From: an uncultured Eubacteriales bacterium
Lineage (GTDB): Bacteria; Bacillota; Clostridia; Oscillospirales; Oscillospiraceae
Direction of reading: 5' to 3'
Length of the DNA stretch: 62,771 bases
Assembly (NCBI GenBank): GCA_900316205.1
Contig: ONBX01000021.1
Span: forward strand, 1-62,771
Of this stretch, positions 7,887-16,389 are shown piece after piece. The translations under genes and the position numbers were made by a program. The notes below the pieces were generated by a model. It ran no database searches. It had not been told where the DNA came from and saw only the letters and a program-made list of their open reading frames with translations. The first letter of the stretch is position 1. Each line of letters opens with the position of its first letter.

Positions 7887-10022
7887 ATGAACAAATCTAT
7901 CAAACCCAGTCGGGTGGTTGCCATGGGCGTGCTGTTTGCCTTGATCATGGTGATCTATCTGGCCTTCCTCTATAATCTGCAGATCGTTCAGGGCGAGGAG
8001 TACTATAACCGCAGCAAGGAGACCAGCACCGAAAAACGCACCGTCACCGCCGCAAGAGGCAACATCCTGGACCGCTACGGACGGGTGCTGGTGAGCAACA
8101 AGGAGTGCTACAACCTGAAGATCGACACCACCAAGCTCTTTGCCAATGACGACCCCAACGCCGTCATCCTGGAGCTTGTGAACATGGTGCAGGGCTACGG
8201 CGACAGCTATACCGACGATCTGCCCATCTCCATGACGCCTCCCTTCGAGTACAAGGAGGACATGACCGATATCGAGCGGACCATGCTGCAGGCCTATTTC
8301 AAGGACAAGGCCAGGGAGAAGATCCTGCCGGACAACCCCAACGCCGTGGAACTGCTGAGCTACATGCGCACCCGCTATGACATCGACAACAGCTATTCCG
8401 CCGAGGAGATGCGCGTGATCGCGGGCGTGCGCTATTCCATCAACGTGCGCTACGCCATCAACACTGCCGACTACATGTTCGTCGAAGACGCCAGCATGCA
8501 GCTGATCGCCTCCATCATGGAAAACAAGCTCCCCGGCATCGAGATCGAGCGGGCCTACATGCGGGAATACGGCACGGAATACGCCGCCCACCTGCTGGGC
8601 TACACCGGACTCATGACCCAGGAGGAGTACGAGCGCTACTCTCTGCTGAACTATGCCACCAACGCCTATGTGGGCAAGGACGGCATCGAATACGCCTTTG
8701 AGGAATATCTGCACGGCCAGGACGGCGAGGTGGTGGAAACCCGCAACCCCTCCGGCACGGTGCTGAGCACGGTGTACCTCAAGGAACCGGTGCCCGGAAA
8801 CCACATCTACCTCACCATTGACATTGCCCTGCAGGAGCAGGTGGAACGCATCCTGGCAAACGGCGTGGAAAACGTGCTCATCAAGGACCGGCGTCAGACC
8901 CGCGCTGAGGGCATTGCCCGCGGCGACTATGACCCGGAGATGAAGGACGAGATCACCGGCGCCGCCGCCGTGGTGGTGGATGTGCGCACCGGAGAGCCCC
9001 TGGCCATTGCCAGCTGGCCCACCTATGACGTCTCCACCATCATAGAGAAGTACTCCGAGCTGATGGAGACCCCCAACGCGCCTCTCTTCAACCGGGCGCT
9101 GATGGGCGCCTACGCCCCGGGCTCCACCTTCAAGCCCTGCGTGGCCATGGCAGCCCTCACCGACACCAGCATCGAGTTCAACACCGAGACCAGGACCAAG
9201 TGCGAGGGCGTGTTCACCAAGTACGCGGCCGAGGGCTACGCCCCTGAGTGCTGGATCTGGAACGCCATGGCGCCGGAGCATTATACCCACGGCAACGACA
9301 ACGTCACCGAGGCCATCCGGGACTCCTGCAATTACTTCTTCTACTCTGTAGGTCACGACCTGGGCGTTACCACCATGGGCAAATACGCCCACCTCTTCGG
9401 CCTGGGTGTTCCCACCGGCATCGAGCTGGTGGAGACGGTGGGCAACATGTCCAGCGAGGAAACCCACCACTACTACGTGGACGATGAGTGGCACATCGGT
9501 GATACGATGCAGGCCGCCATCGGCCAGTCCGACAGCATTTTCTCCCCCCTGCAGATCGCCGAGTACTGCGCCACCGTGGCAAACTCCGGCACCCGGTATT
9601 CCGCCTCCGTGCTGAAGGCCATCCGCAGCTTTGACTACAGCGAAAAGCTTTACGAGCGGGAACCGGAAGTGATGAGCACCGTGGAATCCGCCGAGTATAA
9701 CTGGGCCGCTGTCCACGAGGGCATGTATCTGGTGCTTCACGACTGGGCGGCCAATGCTCCCAACTGCGAAAACTGGGTGGACTGCGCCTGGGAAGTGGCC
9801 GGCAAGACCGGAACGGCCCAGAAGGGTGAGAAGATCACCAACGACGGTATTTTTATGTGCTATGCTCCCTATGACAATCCCGAGGTCGCCATTGTGATCG
9901 TGGTGGAGCGCGGCGGCAGCGGCGCCAGCGTCCAGTTTATGGCCCGCCAGATCATGGACGCGTATATCAACATCAAGAGCTACAAGGACACCTCCGAGTC
10001 GGAGATGAGCCTGCTGCGCTGA
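7887..10022 (+). CDS. mrdA: Penicillin-binding protein 2 (elongasome transpeptidase)
   Basis: A 711-residue class B penicillin-binding protein that cross-links peptidoglycan during rod elongation. It has one N-terminal membrane segment (VVAMGVLFALIMVIYLAFLY, about residues 12-31), then the PBP dimer domain beginning RGNILDRYGRVL. The transpeptidase domain has the SxxK motif STFK near residue 412, SCN near residue 482 and KTGTAQKG near residue 638, so all active-site motifs are intact. It follows mreD, as in most elongasome clusters. The ribosome site AAGGAG is supplied by the repeat that ends just upstream. Confidence 0.94.
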   Translation: MNKSIKPSRVVAMGVLFALIMVIYLAFLYNLQIVQGEEYYNRSKETSTEKRTVTAARGNILDRYGRVLVSNKECYNLKIDTTKLFANDDPNAVILELVNMVQGYGDSYTDDLPISMTPPFEYKEDMTDIERTMLQAYFKDKAREKILPDNPNAVELLSYMRTRYDIDNSYSAEEMRVIAGVRYSINVRYAINTADYMFVEDASMQLIASIMENKLPGIEIERAYMREYGTEYAAHLLGYTGLMTQEEYERYSLLNYATNAYVGKDGIEYAFEEYLHGQDGEVVETRNPSGTVLSTVYLKEPVPGNHIYLTIDIALQEQVERILANGVENVLIKDRRQTRAEGIARGDYDPEMKDEITGAAAVVVDVRTGEPLAIASWPTYDVSTIIEKYSELMETPNAPLFNRALMGAYAPGSTFKPCVAMAALTDTSIEFNTETRTKCEGVFTKYAAEGYAPECWIWNAMAPEHYTHGNDNVTEAIRDSCNYFFYSVGHDLGVTTMGKYAHLFGLGVPTGIELVETVGNMSSEETHHYYVDDEWHIGDTMQAAIGQSDSIFSPLQIAEYCATVANSGTRYSASVLKAIRSFDYSEKLYEREPEVMSTVESAEYNWAAVHEGMYLVLHDWAANAPNCENWVDCAWEVAGKTGTAQKGEKITNDGIFMCYAPYDNPEVAIVIVVERGGSGASVQFMARQIMDAYINIKSYKDTSESEMSLLR

Positions 10023-10058
10023 TTTGAAAGAAACCTGCTGCGGATGCACAAAAAAAGA

Positions 10059-10087
10059 TTGCGTATCAGGAAAAAACAGGATATAAT
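10059..10087 (+). promoter_or_regulatory. Sigma-A promoter of mgsA
   Basis: TTGCGT (10059-10064), 17-nt spacer, TATAAT (10082-10087), about 36 nt before the ATG at 10123. Confidence 0.75.
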
Positions 10088-10122
10088 GACATGATAAATA
10101 TTTCAACGAGGAGTTGAATCGC

Positions 10123-10527
10123 ATGAACATTGCCTTAATGGCGCATGATCGGAAGAAAGAATTGATGGTCCAGTTCTGCATTGCCTACTGCGGAATTTTG
10201 GCAGAGCATAACCTCTGCGCTACCCATGTGACAGGCAAACTGGTCTCCGAGGCCACGGGTCTGCCCATCACCCTGTACCTCCATGCGGATCAGGGCGGTT
10301 CCCAGCAGATCGGGGCCAGGATCTCCTTCAACGAGATCGACCTGGTGCTGTTCTTCTGCGACCCGGCCAATCCCAAGGGCTTTGACGATATCAACAAGGT
10401 GGAGCGCCTCTGCGACCAGTATCAGATCCCCTTTGCCACCAACGCCGCCACGGCGGAGGTGCTGGTGCAGGGCCTGCGCCGGGGCGATCTGGATTGGCGC
10501 AACATTGTCAATCCCCAGAAGCGCTGA
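10123..10527 (+). CDS. mgsA: Methylglyoxal synthase
   Basis: A 134-residue enzyme converting dihydroxyacetone phosphate to methylglyoxal and phosphate, a bypass relieving phosphosugar stress. It starts MNIALMAHDRKKELM and carries the phosphate-binding segment HVTGKLVSEATGL, the catalytic aspartate region LVLFFCDPANPKGFDDI and PFATNAATAE. Length and motifs are canonical. The start is ATG 10123 with GAGGAG upstream; a TTG three codons earlier is less likely. It has its own promoter. Methylglyoxal synthesis is relevant to the glycerol genes at 34-41 kb, though they are not adjacent. Confidence 0.94.
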   Translation: MNIALMAHDRKKELMVQFCIAYCGILAEHNLCATHVTGKLVSEATGLPITLYLHADQGGSQQIGARISFNEIDLVLFFCDPANPKGFDDINKVERLCDQYQIPFATNAATAEVLVQGLRRGDLDWRNIVNPQKR

Positions 10528-10578
10528 AAAATCCGTGGGGACAGTCTGCTCCCCCCAGGGTAAAACATCAAACAGTGA

Positions 10579-10603
10579 GCGGGCGGCTGATAGCCGCCCC
10601 TAC
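10579..10603. repeat. Family A palindromic half-unit upstream of hisS
   Basis: GCGGGCGGCTGATAGCCGCC (continuing CCTAC) matches the right arm of the copy at 5384-5407. The left arm is missing or badly degraded. The unit ends about 27 nt before the hisS start codon. Confidence 0.75.
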
Positions 10604-10630
10604 ACATTTGTAGGATAGGAGTTTTCTTAT

Positions 10631-11986
10631 ATGGCAAAAGTCGCACCCCGGACCCTCTCCGGCTTTATGGAGCTGGCTCCCCGGGATCAGATGAAAATGG
10701 AGCGGATGATGCAGGCCCTGCGGGAGAGCTACTCCCTCTTCGGCTTCACACCGCTGGACACGCCGGTGATCGAATCGGCGGAAGTGCTGCTGGCCAAGGG
10801 AGGCGGCGAGACGGAAAAACAAATCTACCGCTTCCAGAAGGGGGACAGCGATCTGGCCCTGCGCTTTGATCTGACGGTGCCCCTGGCCAAGTATGTGGCA
10901 GCCCACTACGGCGAGCTTTCCTTCCCCTTCCGGCGCTACCAGATCGGCAAGGTCTACCGGGGCGAGCGGGCCCAGCGGGGCCGCTTCCGGGAGTTTTACC
11001 AGGCGGATATCGACGTGATCGGCGACGGGAAGCTGGACATCCTGAACGAGGCGGAAATCCCGGCGGTGATCTACAGCACTTTTACGAAGCTGGGCATCCG
11101 CAAATTCAAGATCAAGGTCAATAACCGCAAGATCCTCAACGGCTTCTACGCCATGAACGGCATGAGCGAGAAGGCCGGGGAGATCATGCGCACCGTGGAT
11201 AAGCTGGACAAGATCGGCCCCCACAAGGTCAAGCAGCTTCTCATCGACGAGGTGAAAATGCTGCCCGACAAGTCCGAAAACGTGCTGGATTTTATGGCCA
11301 TCCAAGGGGACAACGCCTATGTGCTCTCCCGGCTGGAGGACTACCGGGGGATGGATCCCACCTTTGACCAGGGCCTGGAGGAGCTGAACACGGTGACGAA
11401 GTATCTGAAGGACTTCGGCGTGCCGGAGGAGAATTTCGCCATCGACCTGACCATTGCCCGGGGCCTGGATTACTACACCGGCACCGTCTATGAGACGGAG
11501 ATGACCGAGCACCCGGAGATCGGCTCTGTCTGCTCCGGCGGCCGCTATGACAACCTGGCGGAGTATTATACCGACAAGCAGCTCCCCGGCGTGGGCATCT
11601 CCATCGGTCTTACGAGGCTGTTTTATGTGCTGAACGAGCAGGGGCTTTTGTCCGAGGAACTGGTGACTTCCCCATGTGACGCGCTGGTGATCCCCATGAC
11701 CGAGGAAGTGGGGCCCGCTGTGGCCGCCGCAACTGCCCTGCGCCAGGGCGGCGTCCGCACCCAGCTCTATGGCGAAAAGCGCAAGTTCAAGGCCAAGATC
11801 GGCTATGCCGACAAGATCGGTGTGCCCTTCGCGGTGCTGCTGGGCGAGGATGAGATCGCCGCGGGGGAGATGTCCGTAAAGGACATGCGTACCGGCGAGC
11901 AGAAGCGCATGAAGAGCGACGAGGCCGCGGCCTACATCCGCAAGTGCGTCGACGAGCGCAACAGCGGCGCGATTATAAAAGAATAA
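10631..11986 (+). CDS. hisS: Histidyl-tRNA synthetase
   Basis: A 451-residue class II synthetase charging tRNA-His. It shows the histidine-binding segment RFDLTVPLAKY, motif 2 RRYQIGKVYRGERAQRGR with FYQADIDVIG, the HisA motif GLDYYTGTVYET near residue 279, and motif 3 GISIGLTRLF. The C-terminal anticodon-binding domain follows (about residues 350-435). hisS followed by aspS is a common Firmicute order. The start has a short AGGAG site. No T-box leader is visible upstream. Confidence 0.94.
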   Translation: MAKVAPRTLSGFMELAPRDQMKMERMMQALRESYSLFGFTPLDTPVIESAEVLLAKGGGETEKQIYRFQKGDSDLALRFDLTVPLAKYVAAHYGELSFPFRRYQIGKVYRGERAQRGRFREFYQADIDVIGDGKLDILNEAEIPAVIYSTFTKLGIRKFKIKVNNRKILNGFYAMNGMSEKAGEIMRTVDKLDKIGPHKVKQLLIDEVKMLPDKSENVLDFMAIQGDNAYVLSRLEDYRGMDPTFDQGLEELNTVTKYLKDFGVPEENFAIDLTIARGLDYYTGTVYETEMTEHPEIGSVCSGGRYDNLAEYYTDKQLPGVGISIGLTRLFYVLNEQGLLSEELVTSPCDALVIPMTEEVGPAVAAATALRQGGVRTQLYGEKRKFKAKIGYADKIGVPFAVLLGEDEIAAGEMSVKDMRTGEQKRMKSDEAAAYIRKCVDERNSGAIIKE

Positions 11987-11988
11987 GT

Positions 11989-12012
11989 GTAGGGGCGGCT
12001 ATCAGCCGCCCG
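11989..12012. repeat. Family A palindromic half-unit after hisS
   Basis: GTAGGGGCGGCTATCAGCCG with trailing CCCG, identical to the left arm of the copy at 43986, placed immediately after the hisS stop codon. Confidence 0.75.
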
Positions 12013-12013
12013 C

Positions 12014-12188
12014 CTTCCTCGCGATAGCAGGGGAAGGCTATAAGAAGGAGACCCCTCAGTCTGCCGCCTTGTGTGAGACGGCGTCAGACAGCTCCCCTTA
12101 GGCAGGGGGGCCTATAAGGAAGGAGAATCCCCCAGTCAGCCTGACGGCTGACAGCCCCCTTTAGGCAAGGGAGCCAACAAGGAAGGAG
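12014..12188. repeat. Tandem array of three family B repeats upstream of aspS
   Basis: A partial unit ends GGCTATAAGAAGGAG (12033-12047). A full unit spans 12048-12124 (GACCCCTCAGTCTGCC to TATAAGGAAGGAG). A diverged unit spans 12126-12188 (CCCCCAGTCAGCC to AACAAGGAAGGAG). Each unit ends in an AAGGAG-like string, and the last one serves as the aspS ribosome site. Confidence 0.8.
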
Positions 12189-12196
12189 ATTGTAAT

Positions 12197-13969
12197 ATGA
12201 CACAAAATCGTACCCATACCTGCGGGGAACTCCGGCTGGAGAATGTCGGTCAGCAGGTGAAGATCGTCGGCTGGATGGAAAACCTCCGCGTGGTGGGCAG
12301 CAACCTGGGCTTTGTGGTGGTCCGGGACTTTTACGGCACCACCCAGGTGGTGGCGGAGACCGAGGAGATGGTGGCCGCCTTCAAGGCCATCAACAAGGAA
12401 TCCACGGTGTCCGTGGAAGGCGTGGTCCGGGAGCGGGCCAGCAAGAATCCCAAGCAGCCCACCGGCGACATTGAAATCGTCCCCGAAAAGGTGGAGGTCC
12501 TTGGCCGCTGCCGCTATAACGAACTGCCCTTTGAAATCAACCGCAGCCGGGACGCCGATGAGACCCAGCGCCTCAAATACCGTTACCTGGACCTGCGCAA
12601 CCCCGCGGTAAAGAAGAACATCATCCTGCGCTGCAACGTGGTCTCCGCCCTGCGTCAGGCCATGACCGAGCACGGATTCCTGGAGATCACCACCCCTATC
12701 CTGACTGCCTCCTCTCCCGAGGGCGCGAGAGACTATCTGGTGCCCGCCCGCAAGCACCCCGGCAAGTTCTACGCCCTGCCCCAGGCGCCCCAGCAGTTCA
12801 AGCAGCTGCTGATGACCTCCGGCTTTGACCGCTATTTCCAGATCGCCCCCTGCTTCCGGGATGAGGACGCCCGCGGCGACCGCAGCCCAGGCGAGTTCTA
12901 CCAGCTGGATATGGAGATGGCCTTTGCCAGCCAGGAGGACGTGTTCGCCGTGCTGGAGGACGTGCTGCCGCCTATCTTTGCCAAGTACGGCACCTATGAT
13001 ATCGCCTCCTCCGCCCCCTTCAAACGCATTCCTTACAAGGAAGCCATGGAGACCTACGGCTCCGATAAGCCGGATCTGCGCATCGACCTGACCGTGCAGG
13101 ACGTGACGGAGCTGACCCGGGGCACGGAATTCCCGCCCTTTGCCGAGGGGAACACCGTGAAGGCCATTGCCGTGTCCGGCTGCGAGCTCACGCGCAAGCA
13201 GATCGACAAGCTCTGCGCCGACGTGGAGGTGCAGTCCGGCGCCAAGCCATACTGGACCAAGGTGGAAAACGGCGCCTTCGTGGGCGGCGTTGCCAAGTTC
13301 CTGAACGACCGGGCCGCCACCCTCATTGAGAAGCTGGCTCTGGCGGACGGTTACCTGGTGGGCTTTGCCGCCGGCAAGCACGACCAGGCCGTGAAGACCG
13401 CGGGCGTACTGCGCAAGATGCTGGGCGCCGCGGTGCCCGGCCATATGGACAAGGAGCGGTACGAGTTCTGCTGGATCGTGGACTTCCCCATGTACGAGAT
13501 CGGGGAAGAGAGCGGCGAGCTGGAATTCTGCCACAATCCCTTCTCCATGCCCTCCGGCGGACTGGAGGTCCTGCTGAAGGCCGAGCGGGGCGAGATCGAT
13601 CCCCTCACCATCACCGCCGACCAGTACGACCTGGTCTGCAACGGTGTGGAGCTCTCCTCCGGCGCTGTCCGGAACCATGATCCCGAGATCATGGTGAAGG
13701 CCTTTGAGATGGTGCGTCTGGGCGAAGAGGACGTGAAGGCCAAGTTCCCCGCCATGTACAACGCCTTCTGCTACGGTGCTCCTCCTCACGCGGGCATCGC
13801 CCCGGGCGTGGACCGCATGGTCATGCTGCTGGCCGGGGAGGACTCCATTCGCGAGGTTATTCCCTTCCCCATGAACAAGAACGCCCAGGATATCATGATG
13901 GGCGCGCCCTCCGAAGTGACCCAGAAGCAGCTGGACGAGCTGCACATCCGGGTGACGGCAGAGGAATGA
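12197..13969 (+). CDS. aspS: Aspartyl-tRNA synthetase
   Basis: A 590-residue bacterial-type class II synthetase. Domains in order: OB-fold anticodon-binding (residues 1-110), catalytic core with motif 2 (FRDEDARGDRSPGEFYQLD, near residue 219), the inserted GAD domain (about 290-410), and motif 3 (APGVDRMVMLLAG near residue 534). The usual RRRDHGG-type string of the anticodon domain reads ENLRVVGSNLG, an unusual variant. The ribosome site AAGGAAGGAG is the end of a repeat array. A strong terminator follows. Confidence 0.94.
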   Translation: MTQNRTHTCGELRLENVGQQVKIVGWMENLRVVGSNLGFVVVRDFYGTTQVVAETEEMVAAFKAINKESTVSVEGVVRERASKNPKQPTGDIEIVPEKVEVLGRCRYNELPFEINRSRDADETQRLKYRYLDLRNPAVKKNIILRCNVVSALRQAMTEHGFLEITTPILTASSPEGARDYLVPARKHPGKFYALPQAPQQFKQLLMTSGFDRYFQIAPCFRDEDARGDRSPGEFYQLDMEMAFASQEDVFAVLEDVLPPIFAKYGTYDIASSAPFKRIPYKEAMETYGSDKPDLRIDLTVQDVTELTRGTEFPPFAEGNTVKAIAVSGCELTRKQIDKLCADVEVQSGAKPYWTKVENGAFVGGVAKFLNDRAATLIEKLALADGYLVGFAAGKHDQAVKTAGVLRKMLGAAVPGHMDKERYEFCWIVDFPMYEIGEESGELEFCHNPFSMPSGGLEVLLKAERGEIDPLTITADQYDLVCNGVELSSGAVRNHDPEIMVKAFEMVRLGEEDVKAKFPAMYNAFCYGAPPHAGIAPGVDRMVMLLAGEDSIREVIPFPMNKNAQDIMMGAPSEVTQKQLDELHIRVTAEE

Positions 13970-13982
13970 TCCGAGAGAGAAT

Positions 13983-14038
13983 ACAGCGATCAGACACCGG
14001 CAATCCCATGGACCTGCCGGTGCCTGATCGCTGTTTTT
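13983..14038 (+). terminator. Rho-independent terminator after aspS
   Basis: A 20-bp stem with one mismatch (13983-14002 with 14015-14034), 12-nt loop, followed by a T-run. Confidence 0.85.
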
Positions 14039-14045
14039 GTCAGGC

Positions 14046-14074
14046 TTGCTTTCGGGCAGCTTCTTTTTTATAAT
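14046..14074 (+). promoter_or_regulatory. Sigma-A promoter of the lipoprotein gene
   Basis: TTGCTT (14046-14051), 17-nt spacer, TATAAT (14069-14074), directly behind the aspS terminator. Confidence 0.65.
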
Positions 14075-14167
14075 GGAACCAAACGGAATCCGAATCGCGG
14101 AAGGGCGGCCCGGCCCCGAAGGAAAGCAGCCGGCCCGTGCCGAAGAGACGCAAAGGGGGAGAACCTG

Positions 14168-16201
14168 ATGAAGAAGTGGATCGCTGTACTGTTGATGCTG
14201 TGCATGCTTCTGCCGCTGGGCGGCTGCAACAATACCACGCCCGCAGCGGCGCCGCAGGCATCCGGCGGGGAGACTGTGCCGGAAGGGGAAAAGACGGAAG
14301 CCCAGGCGAAGCAGGAGCCGGAAAAGCTATATGTCACAAAATCAGAAACCAGGCTTGCGAGAAAGATCGAGGAGGGCCAGACCGAATACGCCCTTTCTGT
14401 TTTCGGCCCTCTGTGGCCAGGACAGGAGAAGGTCACCGAGTACAGCTACGATGCGTTCGGCGCTGTCGCCGCGGAAACCGTGCGCTTTGTGGATGAGGAG
14501 ACCCGGAGCTTCCTGGAAGCGGCGGACTATGCGGAGGAATTTGACAAATCGGACGAGGGCTATGAGATCCTGCGCAATGAGGCCGGGGAACTGGTCACGG
14601 TGACGGCCCCCAACGGGATGACGTATAACCTGATGAACGGCAGCAGCTTTTCCACGATGGATACCGCGAGCTTCGAGGACGGTCATGTTGTGAAGATCGA
14701 CCGCGTCTGGAAGGAAAATGGGGAGCACACGGAGACCGTTACCCAGGAGTACCACCCCAACGGGGTGCTGAAGCGTCAGGAGACGGTATCCAATATTGTA
14801 GCAGGCATGTTCAGCGCCTACAGCTTCGAGGAGCCCCTTGTCAGCGTGCGTGAATACAATGAAGACGGCTGCTGCACGCTGCTGCACGAGGAGAACGTCA
14901 ATGAATTTTCCGGGAAGCTGTTTGTGGAGGAGTACCGCTGGGAATACGACGATGACAACAACCCCATCACCATGAGCTATGCAAGGGGGGAGGCGTCCAA
15001 GGCGCCCCTCACCGATGTGACCGAGATCCAGACGGAACTGGAGATGCAGTATGACGGGGATAAGCGCATGATATCCGGCAAAAAAACGGAGAAAGGCGCC
15101 GTTACCGAGTATCGCTACACTTACCGGGAAGACGGACAGCTGGAGAGGGTGGTGCGCGAGAGCGGCGACAGGACCGAGGAGACAACGCTGGAGTATGACG
15201 ACGCCCTCCGTCTGATCGCGGAGAGACGCAGCGTGAACGGCAATCCCGGCAAAGACACCACCTACACCTGGACAGAGGGCCAGAACGGAAGATTTGAATG
15301 CACAGCCGAAGGGGACACGGATAAGGGCATATTCGCCGATGGCAGCGGGAGAATGTATCCCATCCGTTTTGATGAGAATGGAAATCCCCTGCGGCGAACC
15401 TTCTATGCGATCCTTCCCTCCGCGGTGACCCTGGAGCCGGCCTTCACGGATCGTATCACGGAATACGAATATGAGACGATTCAGGTCAAGGAAGAGGTAG
15501 ATCCGGCGGAGATGGCAAAGCGCCGGGAAAACCAGAACGCGCTGGCGGAATACTATCCGGTTCTGGCGGAGTCTTACTGCGGCGTACCGGTGCCGACGCC
15601 CAACGGGACCCAAAGACTGGAGCGCATCGTGGTGCAGGAGGGCAGCGGCGCGCTGGATCTGGTGACGGAATTCCAATATGACGAGAGCGGCGTGCTCGTG
15701 GGAACGCTGAGCTATTTCGATACAAGCGGAAAGCGGATCGCCTCCGGGGAAGCAAGGTTCGATGAACAGGGCCGCATGATCTGGGACCGGGTGGCGGAGG
15801 ATACCGTCCTGGAGTACGAATACGGAGAGGATCCGGAGGAGTACATCTTCCGGGAGGTCCGGAACGGCGAGAGCTTCCGGGAAGTGAAGTGTGATCTGCA
15901 GACGGCTGTTCCCGCAAACTGGATCAGGCAGACCTACGAGCAGGCGCGCCCCTATGCGACGATCACGCGGAATGAGGACGGGCTGCCGATCAGACAGGAG
16001 TACAAAAGCGCAAACGGGGAAGTGAGCGTCACAGAGTATTCCTATCAGGCGCAGACGGGGGTTGACGGCACACTGACAGAGCTGATCCAATACGAGGATT
16101 CCTGGGATTCACCGCTGTTTCGCTTCGATGACAAGGGCTATCTCGTGTATTACGAAGCACCGAATTACCAGCGCGTCGTCTACGAATATTCCGGGATCTG
16201 A
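14168..16201 (+). CDS. Lipoprotein with YD/RHS-like repeats
   Basis: A 677-residue predicted surface lipoprotein. The signal peptide MKKWIAVLLMLCMLLPLGGC ends in a lipobox with Cys at residue 20, then comes a short acidic linker. The rest is beta-rich and built of loosely repeated 20-25-residue units with Y-D/Y-R-Y motifs, such as YSYDAFG, YRYTYREDGQLERV, LEYDDALRLIAERR, FQYDESGVL and FDDKGYLVYYE. These resemble YD repeats of RHS/wall-associated proteins, but no core box or toxin tip is present. GGGGGAG precedes the ATG. It is monocistronic, between its own promoter and terminator. The function is unknown; binding or scaffolding at the surface is an inference. Confidence 0.75.
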   Translation: MKKWIAVLLMLCMLLPLGGCNNTTPAAAPQASGGETVPEGEKTEAQAKQEPEKLYVTKSETRLARKIEEGQTEYALSVFGPLWPGQEKVTEYSYDAFGAVAAETVRFVDEETRSFLEAADYAEEFDKSDEGYEILRNEAGELVTVTAPNGMTYNLMNGSSFSTMDTASFEDGHVVKIDRVWKENGEHTETVTQEYHPNGVLKRQETVSNIVAGMFSAYSFEEPLVSVREYNEDGCCTLLHEENVNEFSGKLFVEEYRWEYDDDNNPITMSYARGEASKAPLTDVTEIQTELEMQYDGDKRMISGKKTEKGAVTEYRYTYREDGQLERVVRESGDRTEETTLEYDDALRLIAERRSVNGNPGKDTTYTWTEGQNGRFECTAEGDTDKGIFADGSGRMYPIRFDENGNPLRRTFYAILPSAVTLEPAFTDRITEYEYETIQVKEEVDPAEMAKRRENQNALAEYYPVLAESYCGVPVPTPNGTQRLERIVVQEGSGALDLVTEFQYDESGVLVGTLSYFDTSGKRIASGEARFDEQGRMIWDRVAEDTVLEYEYGEDPEEYIFREVRNGESFREVKCDLQTAVPANWIRQTYEQARPYATITRNEDGLPIRQEYKSANGEVSVTEYSYQAQTGVDGTLTELIQYEDSWDSPLFRFDDKGYLVYYEAPNYQRVVYEYSGI

Positions 16202-16218
16202 GCAGACCCCGGCAGGTA

Positions 16219-16250
16219 AAACGGGTATCCGGGAGGATGCCCGTTTTTTT
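16219..16250 (+). terminator. Rho-independent terminator after the lipoprotein gene
   Basis: Stem 16219-16230 with 16235-16246 (one wobble), ending in seven T residues. Confidence 0.85.
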
Positions 16251-16253
16251 CAG

Positions 16254-16282
16254 TTGCCGGATCCCACCGGGCGTGGTATGAT
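16254..16282 (+). promoter_or_regulatory. Sigma-A promoter of the YifB/ComM gene
   Basis: TTGCCG (16254-16259), 17-nt spacer, TATGAT (16277-16282). The leader of about 100 nt contains a hairpin at 16331-16356 (CTGCTTCCCAC and its partner), which may influence expression. Confidence 0.6.
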
Positions 16283-16389
16283 AATAAAACAGCGAAAAAG
16301 AGCGGCGGAACGCTGCTCAGGCTGCTTGGACTGCTTCCCACGGGGTGGGGAAGCAGACTGCGTGAGCAAAAACGAAAGGCGGCGGAAGC

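Noticed and set aside
7866-10181. A 771-codon minus-strand frame opposite mrdA
   Set aside because: The plus strand encodes an intact PBP2 with all active-site motifs; the antisense translation is low-complexity.
10528-12196. T-box riboswitch before hisS or aspS
   Set aside because: No T-box sequence or specifier hairpin is visible; both leaders consist of interspersed palindromic repeats.
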